NCBI RefSeq assembly: GCF_002002925.1
Contig: NZ_CP019511.1
Coordinates: forward strand, 1,364,001-1,428,000
Source of the DNA: Sphingomonas sp. LM7
GTDB lineage: Bacteria > Pseudomonadota > Alphaproteobacteria > Sphingomonadales > Sphingomonadaceae
DNA length: 64,000 nt
Direction: 5' to 3'
This document shows, piece after piece, positions 1 to 7,962 of this stretch. The position numbers were made by a program, and so were the translations under genes. Numbering within the stretch: position 1 is the stretch's first letter; each line of letters begins with the position of its first letter. The notes under the pieces are model-generated. The model searched no databases and had not been told where the DNA came from. It worked only from the letters and a program-made list of their open reading frames with translations.

Positions 1-825
1 AGCGAATTCCTCCAGGCCGGCGGCGTGTTCACCACCGAGAAGATGAAGCCCGCGCTCGACAAGCTCAATCCAGTCGAGGGCTTCAAGCGGATGTTCAGTA
101 TCGACAACCTCGTCGAGCTCGCCAAGACCCTGGCCAAGGCGGGGCTAATCGTGTTCGTCGTCTGGCTGGTGCTGCGCGGCTCGCTAGCCGACATCATCGA
201 GCGCACCGGCCCGACCTTGCTGCCGGTCGCCGACACCGACGGCCGCGCCGCCGCCGCGTCGATCCTCGTCTTCACCGGCTCGCTGGTACGCACCGCGCTG
301 CTGTGGACCTTCGGCGTCTTCCTGCTCGTCGCAGTGCTCGACATGGCCTGGCAGAAGCACAGCTACACCAAGAAGCTGCGGATGAGCATGCGCGACATCC
401 GCGAGGAGACCAAGGAAAACGAAGGCAACCCGCTGATCAAGTCGAGCCGCCGCCAGCTCCATGAGGAATGGGCGAGCCAGAACGCGGTCGGCGCCACCCG
501 CGACGCCAATGTGCTGGTCGTCAACCCGACTCATATCGCGATTGCGATCGCCTATGACGAAGCGAGTTGCCCGGTGCCGATGATGACCGCCAAGGGTGAA
601 GGCCCGCTCGCCGCCGCGATGCGCGCCGCCGCCGAGGAAGCCGGCATCCCGATCATCCGCCACGTCCAGGTGGCTCGGAAACTCTACGAAGACGGCGCCC
701 CCGACGAACTCATCCCGCGCGACATGTTCGACGCGATTGCCCAGATCATCCTGTGGGCAAAGCGCGTCCGCGACGGCCAGGCCGCCCCCGATCTCACCGA
801 ACCAGAACTGACGAGGCACCATTGA
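1..825 (+). CDS. sctU: Type III secretion export apparatus protein SctU (5' partial)
   Basis: This is the C-terminal three quarters of the FlhB/SctU export-switch protein; the reading frame enters from the left edge, so the start lies outside the window. Two membrane segments are visible before the cytoplasmic domain. The autocleavage motif NPTH sits in the context VLVVNPTHIAIAIAY, followed by the conserved AEEAGIPIIRHVQVARKLY stretch and a closing IP..MFDAIAQIILW. These fit SctU of injectisomes at least as well as FlhB. The gene overlaps the next start by one base (TGATG), so it is translationally coupled to the export operon. Identity as an FlhB/SctU family member is secure; the injectisome assignment rests on the sctR, sctS and sctT genes downstream. 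Confidence 0.9.
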   Translation, partial: SEFLQAGGVFTTEKMKPALDKLNPVEGFKRMFSIDNLVELAKTLAKAGLIVFVVWLVLRGSLADIIERTGPTLLPVADTDGRAAAASILVFTGSLVRTALLWTFGVFLLVAVLDMAWQKHSYTKKLRMSMRDIREETKENEGNPLIKSSRRQLHEEWASQNAVGATRDANVLVVNPTHIAIAIAYDEASCPVPMMTAKGEGPLAAAMRAAAEEAGIPIIRHVQVARKLYEDGAPDELIPRDMFDAIAQIILWAKRVRDGQAAPDLTEPELTRHH

Positions 826-1163
826 TGGATTCGACGATCGGCACTGCGCTTTCCGGACTGCTGGGCACGATCATCGCGCTCGCGGTGGTGCTCGGGCTGG
901 CCTGGGTCAGCCTGCGCGCATTGCGCAAATGGCAGGACCGCGGCCTGGGCGGACGCGACGGGGTGGCCGAACGCCAGATCCGCTTCGTCCGCGCGCTCCC
1001 GGTCGGCCAGCGCGAGCGGCTGGTGCTGATCGAGGCCGAGGGTGAGCTCATGCTGGTCGGTGTCACGCCGGGATCGATCTCCCTGCTGCGCAACTGGGGG
1101 AACGGCGCCCCTCCGGTGCCGACCGAGGATGGCGTGCCGCCCGCATCGGAGACGATCCAATGA
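825..1163 (+). CDS. FliO-like type III export accessory protein
   Basis: This 112-residue protein has one N-terminal membrane segment (about residues 8-32) and a cytoplasmic tail with the FliO pattern: an ALPVGQRERLVLIEAEGE stretch followed by LVGVTPGSISLL. FliO assists assembly of the FliP pore in flagella and is usually absent from injectisomes. Its place between sctU and sctQ is therefore notable. The gene starts in the TGATG overlap with sctU and its stop overlaps the ATG of the next gene (ATGA). The family call is from the short motif and topology only. Confidence 0.7.
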   Translation: MDSTIGTALSGLLGTIIALAVVLGLAWVSLRALRKWQDRGLGGRDGVAERQIRFVRALPVGQRERLVLIEAEGELMLVGVTPGSISLLRNWGNGAPPVPTEDGVPPASETIQ

Positions 1164-2152
1164 ACGCGCGCTCCGAACAGCTCCGCGCCAATCTCCGCTC
1201 GATCGACCAGCCGCGCGCGAATCTGCAGACGACGCTGATCGGCGCACTCAACCGCCGGCTGATCGACGAACTGCAGACCAGCATTCGCCTCGCCACCGAG
1301 CGTGATCGCCGCGCCGCGGTGGCGTGGATCCAGTTCCGCAGCGGCGAGCATCTGGTGCAGATCGCGCCGTTGCTGGTCGATGGAGCTCTAGCCCGCGTCT
1401 CGGGCGCGCAGGGCAGCGTCGATGCCGCCGCCGCCGCGGCCACGCTCGGCCGGATCGAGCCCTTGGTCGGCGCCCTCGAGCTGGTGCTCGGCTGCGAGCT
1501 TCAGCCCGCCGGCCTGCACAAGAGCTATACCGGCGAACCGGTGTTGCTGCGGCTCGACGCGACCACCGGCAACGGCGTGATCCAGCATCGTCTGCTGCTC
1601 GCGGTCCCGCCCGATATCGCCGTCGAGCCGCTTGCCGAGATCGAGCTTGCCTCGACGGCGATCGGCGGATTGCGGCTGCGCTGGACTGCGCGGTTCGAAG
1701 GGCCGGCGGTACGCGACGCCAGCCTGGCCGCGATCGCACCGGGGGACCTGCTGCTGCTGGGAACCGGCGTACCGGTCGCGAAGTTGTCATTGCCCGGCCG
1801 CAACGATGCGCCGCGCGCACGAATCGCGTTCAACGATGGGGTGCTCGTTTTGCAGGATGATGCCGCAATGGACGTACCGCATGAGGCACTCGCCGCCAGC
1901 TCTGCGGGCGGCGAGACCGGCTGGGCCGATGTCCGACTGCCGACCACGATCGAGATCATCGGCTCCGGGATGACCGCGGCGGAACTCGCCACGCTGGGCA
2001 AGGGCAGCGTGCTTCCCCTGCCCGTCGCCGGCGGCACCCTGCTGGTGCGCGTGATCGCCGGGGAGCAATGCGTTGCCGAGGGCGAACTCGTCGCGGTCGG
2101 CGACGGCTTCGGCGTGCTGGTCACCGGAGTTACCGCCGACGGGGACGCTTGA
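1160..2152 (+). CDS. sctQ: SctQ-like C-ring protein with tandem SpoA domains
   Basis: The 330-residue product resembles SctQ/FliM-FliN cytoplasmic ring components of type III secretion systems. An N-terminal region of about 160 residues is followed by two SpoA-like segments: one near residues 170-235 (LRLRWTARFEG..., GDLLLLGTGVPVAKLSLPG) and one near 255-325 (DVRLPTTIEIIGSGMTAAEL, GSVLPLPV, AEGELVAVGDGFGVLVTGV). Two SpoA domains in one polypeptide are typical of injectisome SctQ rather than separate FliM and FliN. It lies in the export operon, overlapping both neighbours by a few bases. Confidence 0.8.
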   Translation: MNARSEQLRANLRSIDQPRANLQTTLIGALNRRLIDELQTSIRLATERDRRAAVAWIQFRSGEHLVQIAPLLVDGALARVSGAQGSVDAAAAAATLGRIEPLVGALELVLGCELQPAGLHKSYTGEPVLLRLDATTGNGVIQHRLLLAVPPDIAVEPLAEIELASTAIGGLRLRWTARFEGPAVRDASLAAIAPGDLLLLGTGVPVAKLSLPGRNDAPRARIAFNDGVLVLQDDAAMDVPHEALAASSAGGETGWADVRLPTTIEIIGSGMTAAELATLGKGSVLPLPVAGGTLLVRVIAGEQCVAEGELVAVGDGFGVLVTGVTADGDA

Positions 2153-2814
2153 TGGAACTCTCCAGCTTCACGCCCGGCTCGGCGCTCGTTGTCGTCGTCG
2201 CGCTGGCACTGGCGCCGTTCTTCGCGGTGATGGTCACGTCGTTCACCAAGATCGTCGTCACGCTGAGCCTGCTGCGCAATGCGCTCGGCCTCCAGCAGGT
2301 GCCGCCCAATATCGTCCTAAACGGCCTGGCGCTGATCCTGACGCTGTACGTCATGTACCCGGTCGGCCAACAGATCCAGGACCGGATCGCGGCGCAGCAG
2401 GTGGAGGGAAGCATGATGCAGTCCACTGCGTCTATCAGCACCGCGATCGATGTTGGCAAGGAGCCGCTGCGCGAGTTCCTCATCAAGCACAGCGATCCCA
2501 ATGAGCGCGCCTTCTTCCTGCGCACCGCCCAGCGCGTCGGCAATCCCGAACACGCCAAGGAAATGACCGATCGCGACCTGATCATCATCATCCCCGCCTT
2601 CGTTGTGAAGGAGCTGAGTTTGGCCTTCCAGATCGGCTTCCTGATCTTCCTGCCGTTCCTCGTCATCGATCTCGTCATCTCGAACATCTTGCTCGCGATG
2701 GGGATGATGATGCTGTCCCCCACCACGATATCGCTGCCGTTCAAGCTGCTGCTGTTCGTGCTGGTCGATGGCTGGGTGAAGCTCAGCCACGGGCTGGTGC
2801 TGTCCTATGCCTGA
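2152..2814 (+). CDS. sctR: Type III secretion export pore protein SctR
   Basis: This 220-residue integral membrane protein is the SctR/FliP core pore subunit. It has the family hallmarks MVTSFTKIVVTLSLLRNALG, QQVPPNIVLNGLALIL near the N-terminus and DLVISNILLAMGMMMLSP and PFKLLLFVLVDGWVKLSHGL at the C-terminus. The ending and the total length match YscR/SctR. FliP proteins are usually longer because of a cleaved signal peptide, and differ in the ending. The start codon overlaps the sctQ stop (TGATG). Confidence 0.93.
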   Translation: MELSSFTPGSALVVVVALALAPFFAVMVTSFTKIVVTLSLLRNALGLQQVPPNIVLNGLALILTLYVMYPVGQQIQDRIAAQQVEGSMMQSTASISTAIDVGKEPLREFLIKHSDPNERAFFLRTAQRVGNPEHAKEMTDRDLIIIIPAFVVKELSLAFQIGFLIFLPFLVIDLVISNILLAMGMMMLSPTTISLPFKLLLFVLVDGWVKLSHGLVLSYA

Positions 2815-2826
2815 GGAGAGAGCCCC

Positions 2827-3096
2827 ATGAACGGCGACTTCATCGGCCTCACTAACGATGCGCTGTGGCTCGTGCTGATCCTGTCGGCGCCGCCGATCAT
2901 CGTCGCGTCGGTGGCCGGGCTGCTCGTCGCGATCGTCCAGGCGGCGACGCAGATCCAGGAACAGACGCTGCAATATACCGCCAAGTTCTTCGCGATCGTG
3001 CTTACCCTGTTCGTCACCGCATCGCTGATCGGCGCATCGCTCTATCGCTACACCGACCGCATCTTCAGCGAATTCCCGGCGATGATCCGCCGGTGA
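2827..3096 (+). CDS. sctS: Type III secretion export protein SctS
   Basis: This 89-residue protein has two membrane helices and the conserved TQIQEQTL loop between them, followed by FFAIVLTLF. That composition is typical of the SctS/FliQ subunit that surrounds the export gate, with the loop closer to injectisome SctS. It follows sctR by 12 bases with an AGGAGAG ribosome binding site, and its stop overlaps the GTG start of sctT. Confidence 0.92.
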   Translation: MNGDFIGLTNDALWLVLILSAPPIIVASVAGLLVAIVQAATQIQEQTLQYTAKFFAIVLTLFVTASLIGASLYRYTDRIFSEFPAMIRR

Positions 3097-3869
3097 GCGA
3101 CTGGAGCGATCCGATGCTCCTGCTCGGCGTCGCGACTGCGCGGATCGCAGTCGCGTTCATGCTGATGCCGATCTTCTCGCCCGATCTGATCCCGGCGATG
3201 GTGCGCAATTCGATCCTCGTCTCGCTGGGCATCGTCTCGCTCACGCTCCAGCCCACGCTCGACGTATCGATGATGGGCTCGGGCCAATGGGGCGCGATGT
3301 TTGCCAAGGAAGTGTTCGTCGGGCTGGTCATCGGCTTTTTCTTCGGATCGGTGTTGTGGGCGCTCGAAGCCGCGGGGCAGATCATCGACACCAAGATCGG
3401 CGCGACGATGGCGCAGATCGTCGATCCGCTCTCGGGACACCAGACCTCGCTCAACGGCGCATTCCTCGGCCGTCTCGCCGGGATCGTCTTCATCTTCTCG
3501 GGCGGCCTGTCGCTGCTCGTCCATGTGCTGATGGAGAGCTATGCGCTGTGGCCGGTCGCCGCGCCGATGCCGACGCTCGACGCGCGCGGGCTGGCGCTGT
3601 TCGAAGCCGAATTCGGGCGGCTGATGGTGCTCGCCACGCTGTTCGCCGCGCCGGTGCTGACCGTGCTGTTCCTGATCGACGTTGGCCTGGGCCTGATCAA
3701 TCGCTTCGCCCAGCAGCTCAACGTCTTCACCCTGTCGATGTCGATCAAGGCATTCGCCGCCACCGCGATCATCCTGCTGCTCGTCGGCTCGTTCGTCGAG
3801 GCGATCACCCGCGACATCCTCAGCCGGCCGGACTTGATCCTCAACATCCTGCGGGGGCTGATTCATTGA
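3093..3869 (+). CDS. sctT: Type III secretion export protein SctT
   Basis: This is a polytopic membrane protein of about 258 residues in the SctT/FliR family. The motif IIDTKIGATMAQIVDPLSG followed by HQTSLNGAFLGRLAG corresponds to the conserved export-gate loop and reads like injectisome SctT. The start chosen is GTG at 3093, which overlaps the sctS stop (GTGA); an in-frame ATG at 3114 is an alternative. Its own stop overlaps the TTG start of the next gene. Confidence 0.9.
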   Translation: MSDWSDPMLLLGVATARIAVAFMLMPIFSPDLIPAMVRNSILVSLGIVSLTLQPTLDVSMMGSGQWGAMFAKEVFVGLVIGFFFGSVLWALEAAGQIIDTKIGATMAQIVDPLSGHQTSLNGAFLGRLAGIVFIFSGGLSLLVHVLMESYALWPVAAPMPTLDARGLALFEAEFGRLMVLATLFAAPVLTVLFLIDVGLGLINRFAQQLNVFTLSMSIKAFAATAIILLLVGSFVEAITRDILSRPDLILNILRGLIH

Positions 3870-4234
3870 CCCTCGCCGCCCCTGCCCCGCAGCCGATGGC
3901 CGAGGACGAGCGCCTCGCCGCGATCGCCGAGCTGCTGCGCAAGGCCGATGCGATGCCCGGCGCGCCCGAGCGCGTCGCGCTGGGCGAGCACATGATCGAG
4001 GCGGCGCGCGTGCCCAAGCGGCACCGCGAGGCGCTGCTGCGGCTCACGCCGACCGAGATCACCTGTATCCGCTTCCTCGGCTGGGGTCGCTCGAACGGCG
4101 ACATCGCCACGCTGCTGCTGATGGCGGAGAATACCGTGCGAGTGCATTTGTCGAACGTTGCGCGCAAGCTCGAGCTCGATGGAATGCGCGAACTGGCGGC
4201 GCTGGCAGGGCTGCTTTTCTACCCCTCGGACTGA
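3866..4234 (+). CDS. LuxR-type HTH regulator at the end of the type III operon
   Basis: This is a 122-residue protein with a C-terminal LuxR/GerE helix-turn-helix: LTPTEITCIRFLGWGRSNGDIA, then LLMAENTVRVHLSNVARKLEL. The N-terminal 55 residues are helical and lack a receiver or ligand domain. The start is TTG at 3866 (TTGA overlap with sctT), supported by a GGGGG stretch nine bases upstream; ATG 3896 has no such site. Being the last gene of the export operon, and followed within 5 bases by the first of four identical-type dyads, it is the obvious candidate for controlling the type III regulon. That link is inference. Confidence 0.8.
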   Translation: MTLAAPAPQPMAEDERLAAIAELLRKADAMPGAPERVALGEHMIEAARVPKRHREALLRLTPTEITCIRFLGWGRSNGDIATLLLMAENTVRVHLSNVARKLELDGMRELAALAGLLFYPSD

Positions 4235-4238
4235 ACTA

Positions 4239-4253
4239 TAATCGGATCGACTA
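4239..4253. promoter_or_regulatory. Dyad TAATCG-N3-CGACTA, candidate operator site 1
   Basis: The site is an inverted repeat of two 6-base arms with a 3-base spacer and one mismatch to TAATCG-N3-CGATTA. It starts 5 bases after the LuxR-type gene and lies about 120 bases before the ATG at 4375. Three further copies of this dyad precede other genes of the same region. Confidence 0.6.
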
Positions 4254-4374
4254 GCCCTTCCTAGTCGTTTCGCGGAGAGCAAGCCTCGAGGAAAAGTGCT
4301 GCAAGGTCATGGTCGATCAGGAGCATCGGCACCTGACCATCCGGCGGCAGGACCGCCTCGTGAGGAGTACGGCG

Positions 4375-4980
4375 ATGTTTGGTGGCATTCTGAACAATGT
4401 AGTCAATCCGACCAATCTGGCGATGCTGGCGATGGGCCCGGGCGGCTGGGCCGCGCTGGCGGCGAAGACGCTGATGTCCGCGGTTGGTCAGCAGATCATC
4501 CAGCAGATCGGCGACAAGCTGGGTCTGCCGCAAGAGACGATCGATGTGGCACAGGGCGCGTTCTGCGCGTCGATAGGCGACACCCGCGGCGCAACCCAGA
4601 ACCTGTCCGAAGTGATTTCCGGCATCGCCGACCGCACCGGCGCATCGCCCTTCGAGGCGGCCGAAGCCGAGCGTAACATCAACGACGAGATCGCCGACAT
4701 CGCGACCCGCGCGTCGGAGAGCCAGGAAGCCAAGGACGCCAAGGCCAGCGGCGGCCGCAGCTGGCTGATGGCGATCGCCGAAGCGCTCGGCAAGACTGCC
4801 GACAAGCTCGCCAACGAGATGGACAAGATGTCACAGAATCTCGGCGAAGGCGAGAACAAGGCTTCGGAAAACCTCAAGTTCAGCGCCAAGTCGCAGGAGT
4901 TCAACCAGTTCTTCTCGGCATCGAACACGGTGCTCAAGACCCTCGGCGAGGCACTCGGACAAGGTGCCCGCAAGCAATAA
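4375..4980 (+). CDS. Candidate type III filament or translocator protein
   Basis: The 201-residue product has no Sec signal. A hydrophobic segment near residues 12-40 is followed by a long, charged, helical C-terminal half (about 125-201) with coiled-coil character: KTADKLANEMDKMSQNL, then SAKSQEFNQFFSASNTVLK. This layout recalls EspA-like filament or translocator proteins, but no family was recognised with certainty. ATG 4375 was chosen over 4309 because GAGGAG lies at the right distance. The dyad at 4239 lies upstream and a hairpin follows the stop, so it is probably its own transcription unit. Confidence 0.65.
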   Translation: MFGGILNNVVNPTNLAMLAMGPGGWAALAAKTLMSAVGQQIIQQIGDKLGLPQETIDVAQGAFCASIGDTRGATQNLSEVISGIADRTGASPFEAAEAERNINDEIADIATRASESQEAKDAKASGGRSWLMAIAEALGKTADKLANEMDKMSQNLGEGENKASENLKFSAKSQEFNQFFSASNTVLKTLGEALGQGARKQ

Positions 4981-5002
4981 CCTCTCGCCTCTGGCGCAGG
5001 TG

Positions 5003-5030
5003 CGCCCCGGGACCATTCGGTTCCGGGGCG
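5003..5030 (+). terminator. GC-rich hairpin after the filament-like gene
   Basis: The stem CGCCCCGG pairs with CCGGGGCG, with further pairing inside around an ATTC loop. No strong T-run follows, so it may be a processing or stabilising hairpin rather than a full intrinsic terminator. Confidence 0.5.
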
Positions 5031-5067
5031 TCACTCGTTCTTCGCACGCGTAACTCAGGAGCCGCAT

Positions 5068-5988
5068 ATGCATCGCCCCGGTCCCCTTGCCAGCATCCTC
5101 ACCATCGCATCGGCCTTCGTGCTGGCAGCGCCTGCGGCCGCGCAGGACGGCGTCGATTGGGGCGGCCTGATGTCGGGCATCGCCGAAGGCAGCGCGATGG
5201 ACGAGGCGGCGCAGGGATCGGTCTCTTCCAACCGGCGCGGGAGTGCGCGCAGCACACGTGTAGCCCCTGCGCCCGCGGTGCGACTCACATACAAGCCTTC
5301 GATGGAGCGCCGACGCGCCAATTTCGCGCAATTCGTTGCCAAGACGCGCAAGAAGGATCCCGAAGGCGCTGCGCTGCTCGAGAAGGAACTCGCCTCGTCC
5401 GATGTGATCGGCAAGATGGGCCGCGCGCTCGCCGGCTATGGCATGCGCACCGATAATGTCGCCGACGCCTATGCCGCCTGGTGGCTCAATGCCTGGCTCG
5501 CCTCGCGCCAGCGGACCGACACTCCGCCCGCACGGCAGATTGCCGCAGTGCGCGCCCAGGCCGCGCGCGCAATGTCGTCCCTGCCGCAGATGGCAACGGC
5601 GAGCGACGCAGTGAAGCAGGAAATGGCCGAGGCCAATCTCGTCCAGACTGCGCTGATCGGCGCCTATCTCGAACACGCCAAGAACGATCCCGCGCTGCTG
5701 CGCCGCATCGCCGCGGCGGTTCGCCAGGGCGCGCGCGAGTCGGGCCTGAATCTAGGCGGGATGGAGCTCACCGACGACGGCTTTGTCGGCGGCGGCGTCG
5801 GCGCGGTCGACAATGAGTCGGTGGAGCAACCGGCGGTCGCGCCGGACAAGGAGCAAGTAGCAGCAGCGCGCGAGGAGAGCGGCGACGATACGATCGTCTA
5901 CGCCGTCGGTGCGGCCGCGGCTGCGGGGTTGATCGGCGGGATCTGGCTAGCCCGAGGCCGCAAGCCGGGCATCGACCGCCAGGGCTAA
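5068..5988 (+). CDS. Exported DUF6683-like protein
   Basis: The 306-residue product has a Sec signal peptide ending in APAAAQ (about residue 26). A helical domain at residues 85-235 contains RANFAQFVAKTRKKDPEGA, DNVADAYAAWWLNAWLA, then KQEMAEANLVQTALIGAYLE and a closing LTDDGFV. This pattern matches what I recall of the DUF6683 family; no activity is known. A hydrophobic segment near residues 275-292 suggests the C-terminus is membrane-anchored. The gene sits between the filament-like gene and the next dyad, whose left arm overlaps its TAA stop. Confidence 0.75.
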   Translation: MHRPGPLASILTIASAFVLAAPAAAQDGVDWGGLMSGIAEGSAMDEAAQGSVSSNRRGSARSTRVAPAPAVRLTYKPSMERRRANFAQFVAKTRKKDPEGAALLEKELASSDVIGKMGRALAGYGMRTDNVADAYAAWWLNAWLASRQRTDTPPARQIAAVRAQAARAMSSLPQMATASDAVKQEMAEANLVQTALIGAYLEHAKNDPALLRRIAAAVRQGARESGLNLGGMELTDDGFVGGGVGAVDNESVEQPAVAPDKEQVAAAREESGDDTIVYAVGAAAAAGLIGGIWLARGRKPGIDRQG

Positions 5989-6000
5989 TCGTTGCGATTA
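5986..6000. promoter_or_regulatory. Perfect dyad TAATCG-TTG-CGATTA, candidate operator site 2
   Basis: This is the perfect copy of the regional dyad. The flanks also match the copy at 10177: both read GGGC before and TATGGCGC across the right edge. It ends 50 bases before the ATG at 6050 and begins on the stop codon of the preceding gene. Confidence 0.7.
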
Positions 6001-6049
6001 TGGCGCGCGCGCGCCGGTATCGCCACATAGGCGTGGAATGGAGATAGCC

Positions 6050-6271
6050 ATGTCGATCGAGATTGGCGCGAAAGTCGGTAACTTGAGCCTGGGTGCGACG
6101 CTGGTCTCGCCGCGGCAGCAGAAGAACGATGCCGCGACGGCGACGCAGGAGCTGACAGGCGACGTCATCCGCGATGCGGCGAAACCCTCGCAGCTGCTGC
6201 AGGTCGGGCCATTGGAGCAATTGCTCAATACGCCTTCGCCGCTCGACCGGCTTTCGGAGACCAGGAAGTGA
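6050..6271 (+). CDS. Small protein of unknown function in the type III region
   Basis: This encodes a 73-residue protein with no signal peptide or membrane segment, preceded by a GGAG ribosome binding site and the perfect dyad. The sequence opens MSIEIGAKVGNLSLGATLV and has a polar, Gln/Ala-rich middle. It overlaps nothing and is followed after one base by the next gene, with which it is probably co-transcribed. A chaperone or small secreted-substrate role would fit the position, but nothing in the sequence proves one. Confidence 0.6.
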   Translation: MSIEIGAKVGNLSLGATLVSPRQQKNDAATATQELTGDVIRDAAKPSQLLQVGPLEQLLNTPSPLDRLSETRK

Positions 6272-6272
6272 T

Positions 6273-6827
6273 ATGCCGCCGGCCCCGCCGGACGCAGCTC
6301 ATGGAAACAGGATCATGACCAGTATCGACCGCCTTTCGGGCCTCTCGCCCCTTTCCCCCACCGGCCTTGCCGGATCAAACGACGCGCGCGGCGCGGCGAT
6401 CGAGACGTTGGGCGAAATCGGCCACCGCGTGCTCGCCTGGGTCGATGCCGCGAGCCGGGGCAACGGCAGTGGCGCGCAGGCATGGAGCCAGACTGCCGGC
6501 AATGGCAGCGGCTTCGCGCCGGACATGGGCGAACTCGCGCGGCGCGGCGACGTCTATGGCCTGGGCGATATCACCCGCGACCTCTCGGCGCGCTTCGGCG
6601 CCAGCCCCGCGCAGGAAGGCGAATTGCGCCGCGCGCTCGATGATTTCACCCGCCAGGCGGTGGTCCAGATCGCCGGCCTTTCGGGCGCGAGCGGCGACCA
6701 GCAGATCGGCGGCGTTCGCGCTGCCCTCGACAGCGCTGCAGGGGCGGATGCGCCTGCCGGACTCGACGGCGTCATCGCGCGCTTCGAAACCGCCACCGCC
6801 GATCTTTCCGCACAAAATCGCGCCTGA
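6273..6827 (+). CDS. Hypothetical protein, candidate type III substrate or chaperone partner
   Basis: This is a 184-residue protein without a Sec signal and with an Ala/Gly-rich helical body. I chose ATG 6273 because AGGA lies six bases upstream and the gene would couple to the previous stop. The internal ATG 6315 would give 170 residues but has AGGA only two bases away. The N-terminus is rich in Ser, Pro and Leu, which is common in type III substrates. No family was recognised. Confidence 0.6.
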   Translation: MPPAPPDAAHGNRIMTSIDRLSGLSPLSPTGLAGSNDARGAAIETLGEIGHRVLAWVDAASRGNGSGAQAWSQTAGNGSGFAPDMGELARRGDVYGLGDITRDLSARFGASPAQEGELRRALDDFTRQAVVQIAGLSGASGDQQIGGVRAALDSAAGADAPAGLDGVIARFETATADLSAQNRA

Positions 6828-6891
6828 CGCGGAACCCGCGCCCACTTTCGCGCGTGCTACCCGCGTAATTCCCAATCCTGAGAGGTACTCG

Positions 6892-7737
6892 ATGCCAAGG
6901 CCGTTGATGCTGCTCGCCGCTCCCCTGCTGCTGTCGGCGGGCGGGACGGCGCTGGCTGCCGACCAGAAGGCGACCGTCGTCTCGGCCGGGAGCGAGCAGG
7001 CAATCAAGCTTGGCAGCACCGTGATCTCACGCCCGTTCGGCGTCGAACTGGTCGATCACCTCGCGGTGGTCGGCAGCTATACTGTACAAGGCGCACGGCT
7101 GCACCTGATCCGCGGCAAGAGTGGGTCGGACTGCCCCGCACGCTATGCCGTGATCGTCACACAGGCAGGCCAGGCGCCGCGCGTCACCGATGCGTTCGGA
7201 ACCTGCAGCGCCGCGGCCAAGCCGCAGCTGCGCCGTGGCGTGTTCAGTGTGGCGATGCCGGCGACGACGGCCGGTGGCCCGCTGGTCCAATATCACTATG
7301 CCAATGGCCGGATGCACGCGCGCCAGGCCGCGCTCACCCAGGGCGCGGGCATCGTCGGCCCGGCGGCAACAGCCTCGGTCTGCCGGCCCGCACATTCGCT
7401 CGACGCCGCGGCACAGGCTGCCGCAATCGATTCGTTCGAGCGCGACTTTCCCAGGGCCTATCGCCGCACGGGTACGCTCAAGAAGGTCACATTCGGACAG
7501 GGCGAGTTGCGCCGCCTGACCACCGATCTCGCCTGCATGGCGAGCTGGCCCGCCGGCGAGCGCCGCGTGCCCGAGCTGGCAACGCCGCTGTTCCGCAGCA
7601 AGCAACATCGCGAAGCCGCCTTCGCCGCGCTCGAATCGGTCCAGCGCGATCCCGAAGCCGATGCCAATCTCAAAGCCGTGACGCGCAGTTTCTCCGCAGA
7701 GATGCGCTACCGTGCCGCGCTCGACCCGGTGATTTGA
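6892..7737 (+). CDS. Exported protein of unknown function
   Basis: The 281-residue product has a clear Sec signal peptide (hydrophobic core PLMLLAAPLLLSAGG, cleavage after TALAA near residue 22). The mature part has four or five cysteines (for example SDCPARYAV, FGTCSA, SVCRPA, LACMASW) that may form disulfides in the periplasm. I do not recognise the family. ATG 6892 follows GAGAGGT at a good distance. The gene lies in the same orientation as the type III genes but lacks the regional dyad. Confidence 0.65.
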   Translation: MPRPLMLLAAPLLLSAGGTALAADQKATVVSAGSEQAIKLGSTVISRPFGVELVDHLAVVGSYTVQGARLHLIRGKSGSDCPARYAVIVTQAGQAPRVTDAFGTCSAAAKPQLRRGVFSVAMPATTAGGPLVQYHYANGRMHARQAALTQGAGIVGPAATASVCRPAHSLDAAAQAAAIDSFERDFPRAYRRTGTLKKVTFGQGELRRLTTDLACMASWPAGERRVPELATPLFRSKQHREAAFAALESVQRDPEADANLKAVTRSFSAEMRYRAALDPVI

Positions 7738-7749
7738 GCGACTGGCGTT

Positions 7750-7844
7750 CCCCGGCGAAGGCCGGGGCCAGTTTCGACCAACCCCGCGAGCTGATACCCG
7801 CCTCTCTAACCTGACAGCAACTGGACCCCCGGCCTTCGCCGGGG
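7750..7844. repeat. Pair of inverted REP-like hairpins
   Basis: Two 18-base units, 7750-7767 (CCCCGGCGAAGGCCGGGG) and 7827-7844 (its exact reverse complement), face each other across about 60 bases. Each unit can also fold on itself (CCCCGGC with GCCGGGG). The match continues outside the units as CCAGTT and AACTGG. This is the layout of a REP/BIME-type intergenic repeat and may also stop transcription from the preceding gene. Confidence 0.7.
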
Positions 7845-7883
7845 ATCAGGTATCGAGCGCATCGCAAATCACGAGCAACAGCC

Positions 7884-7898
7884 TAAGCGTTCCGATTA
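7884..7898. promoter_or_regulatory. Dyad TAAGCG-TTC-CGATTA, candidate operator site 3
   Basis: This copy has one mismatch to the perfect dyad and the same arm length and spacer. It ends 65 bases upstream of the ATG at 7963, the start of the peptidoglycan hydrolase gene. Confidence 0.6.
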
Positions 7899-7962
7899 GC
7901 GACCCGCCCGTTCGCCTCCGCTACCACGCTGCAACACCATCGTTTCTGGCGGAGTAAGGGCC

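Noticed and set aside
1..4234. Interpretation as a flagellar operon
   Set aside because: The SctR ending, the SctS loop, the SctT loop and tandem SpoA domains fit an injectisome better; the FliO-like gene alone does not outweigh this, though it stays open.
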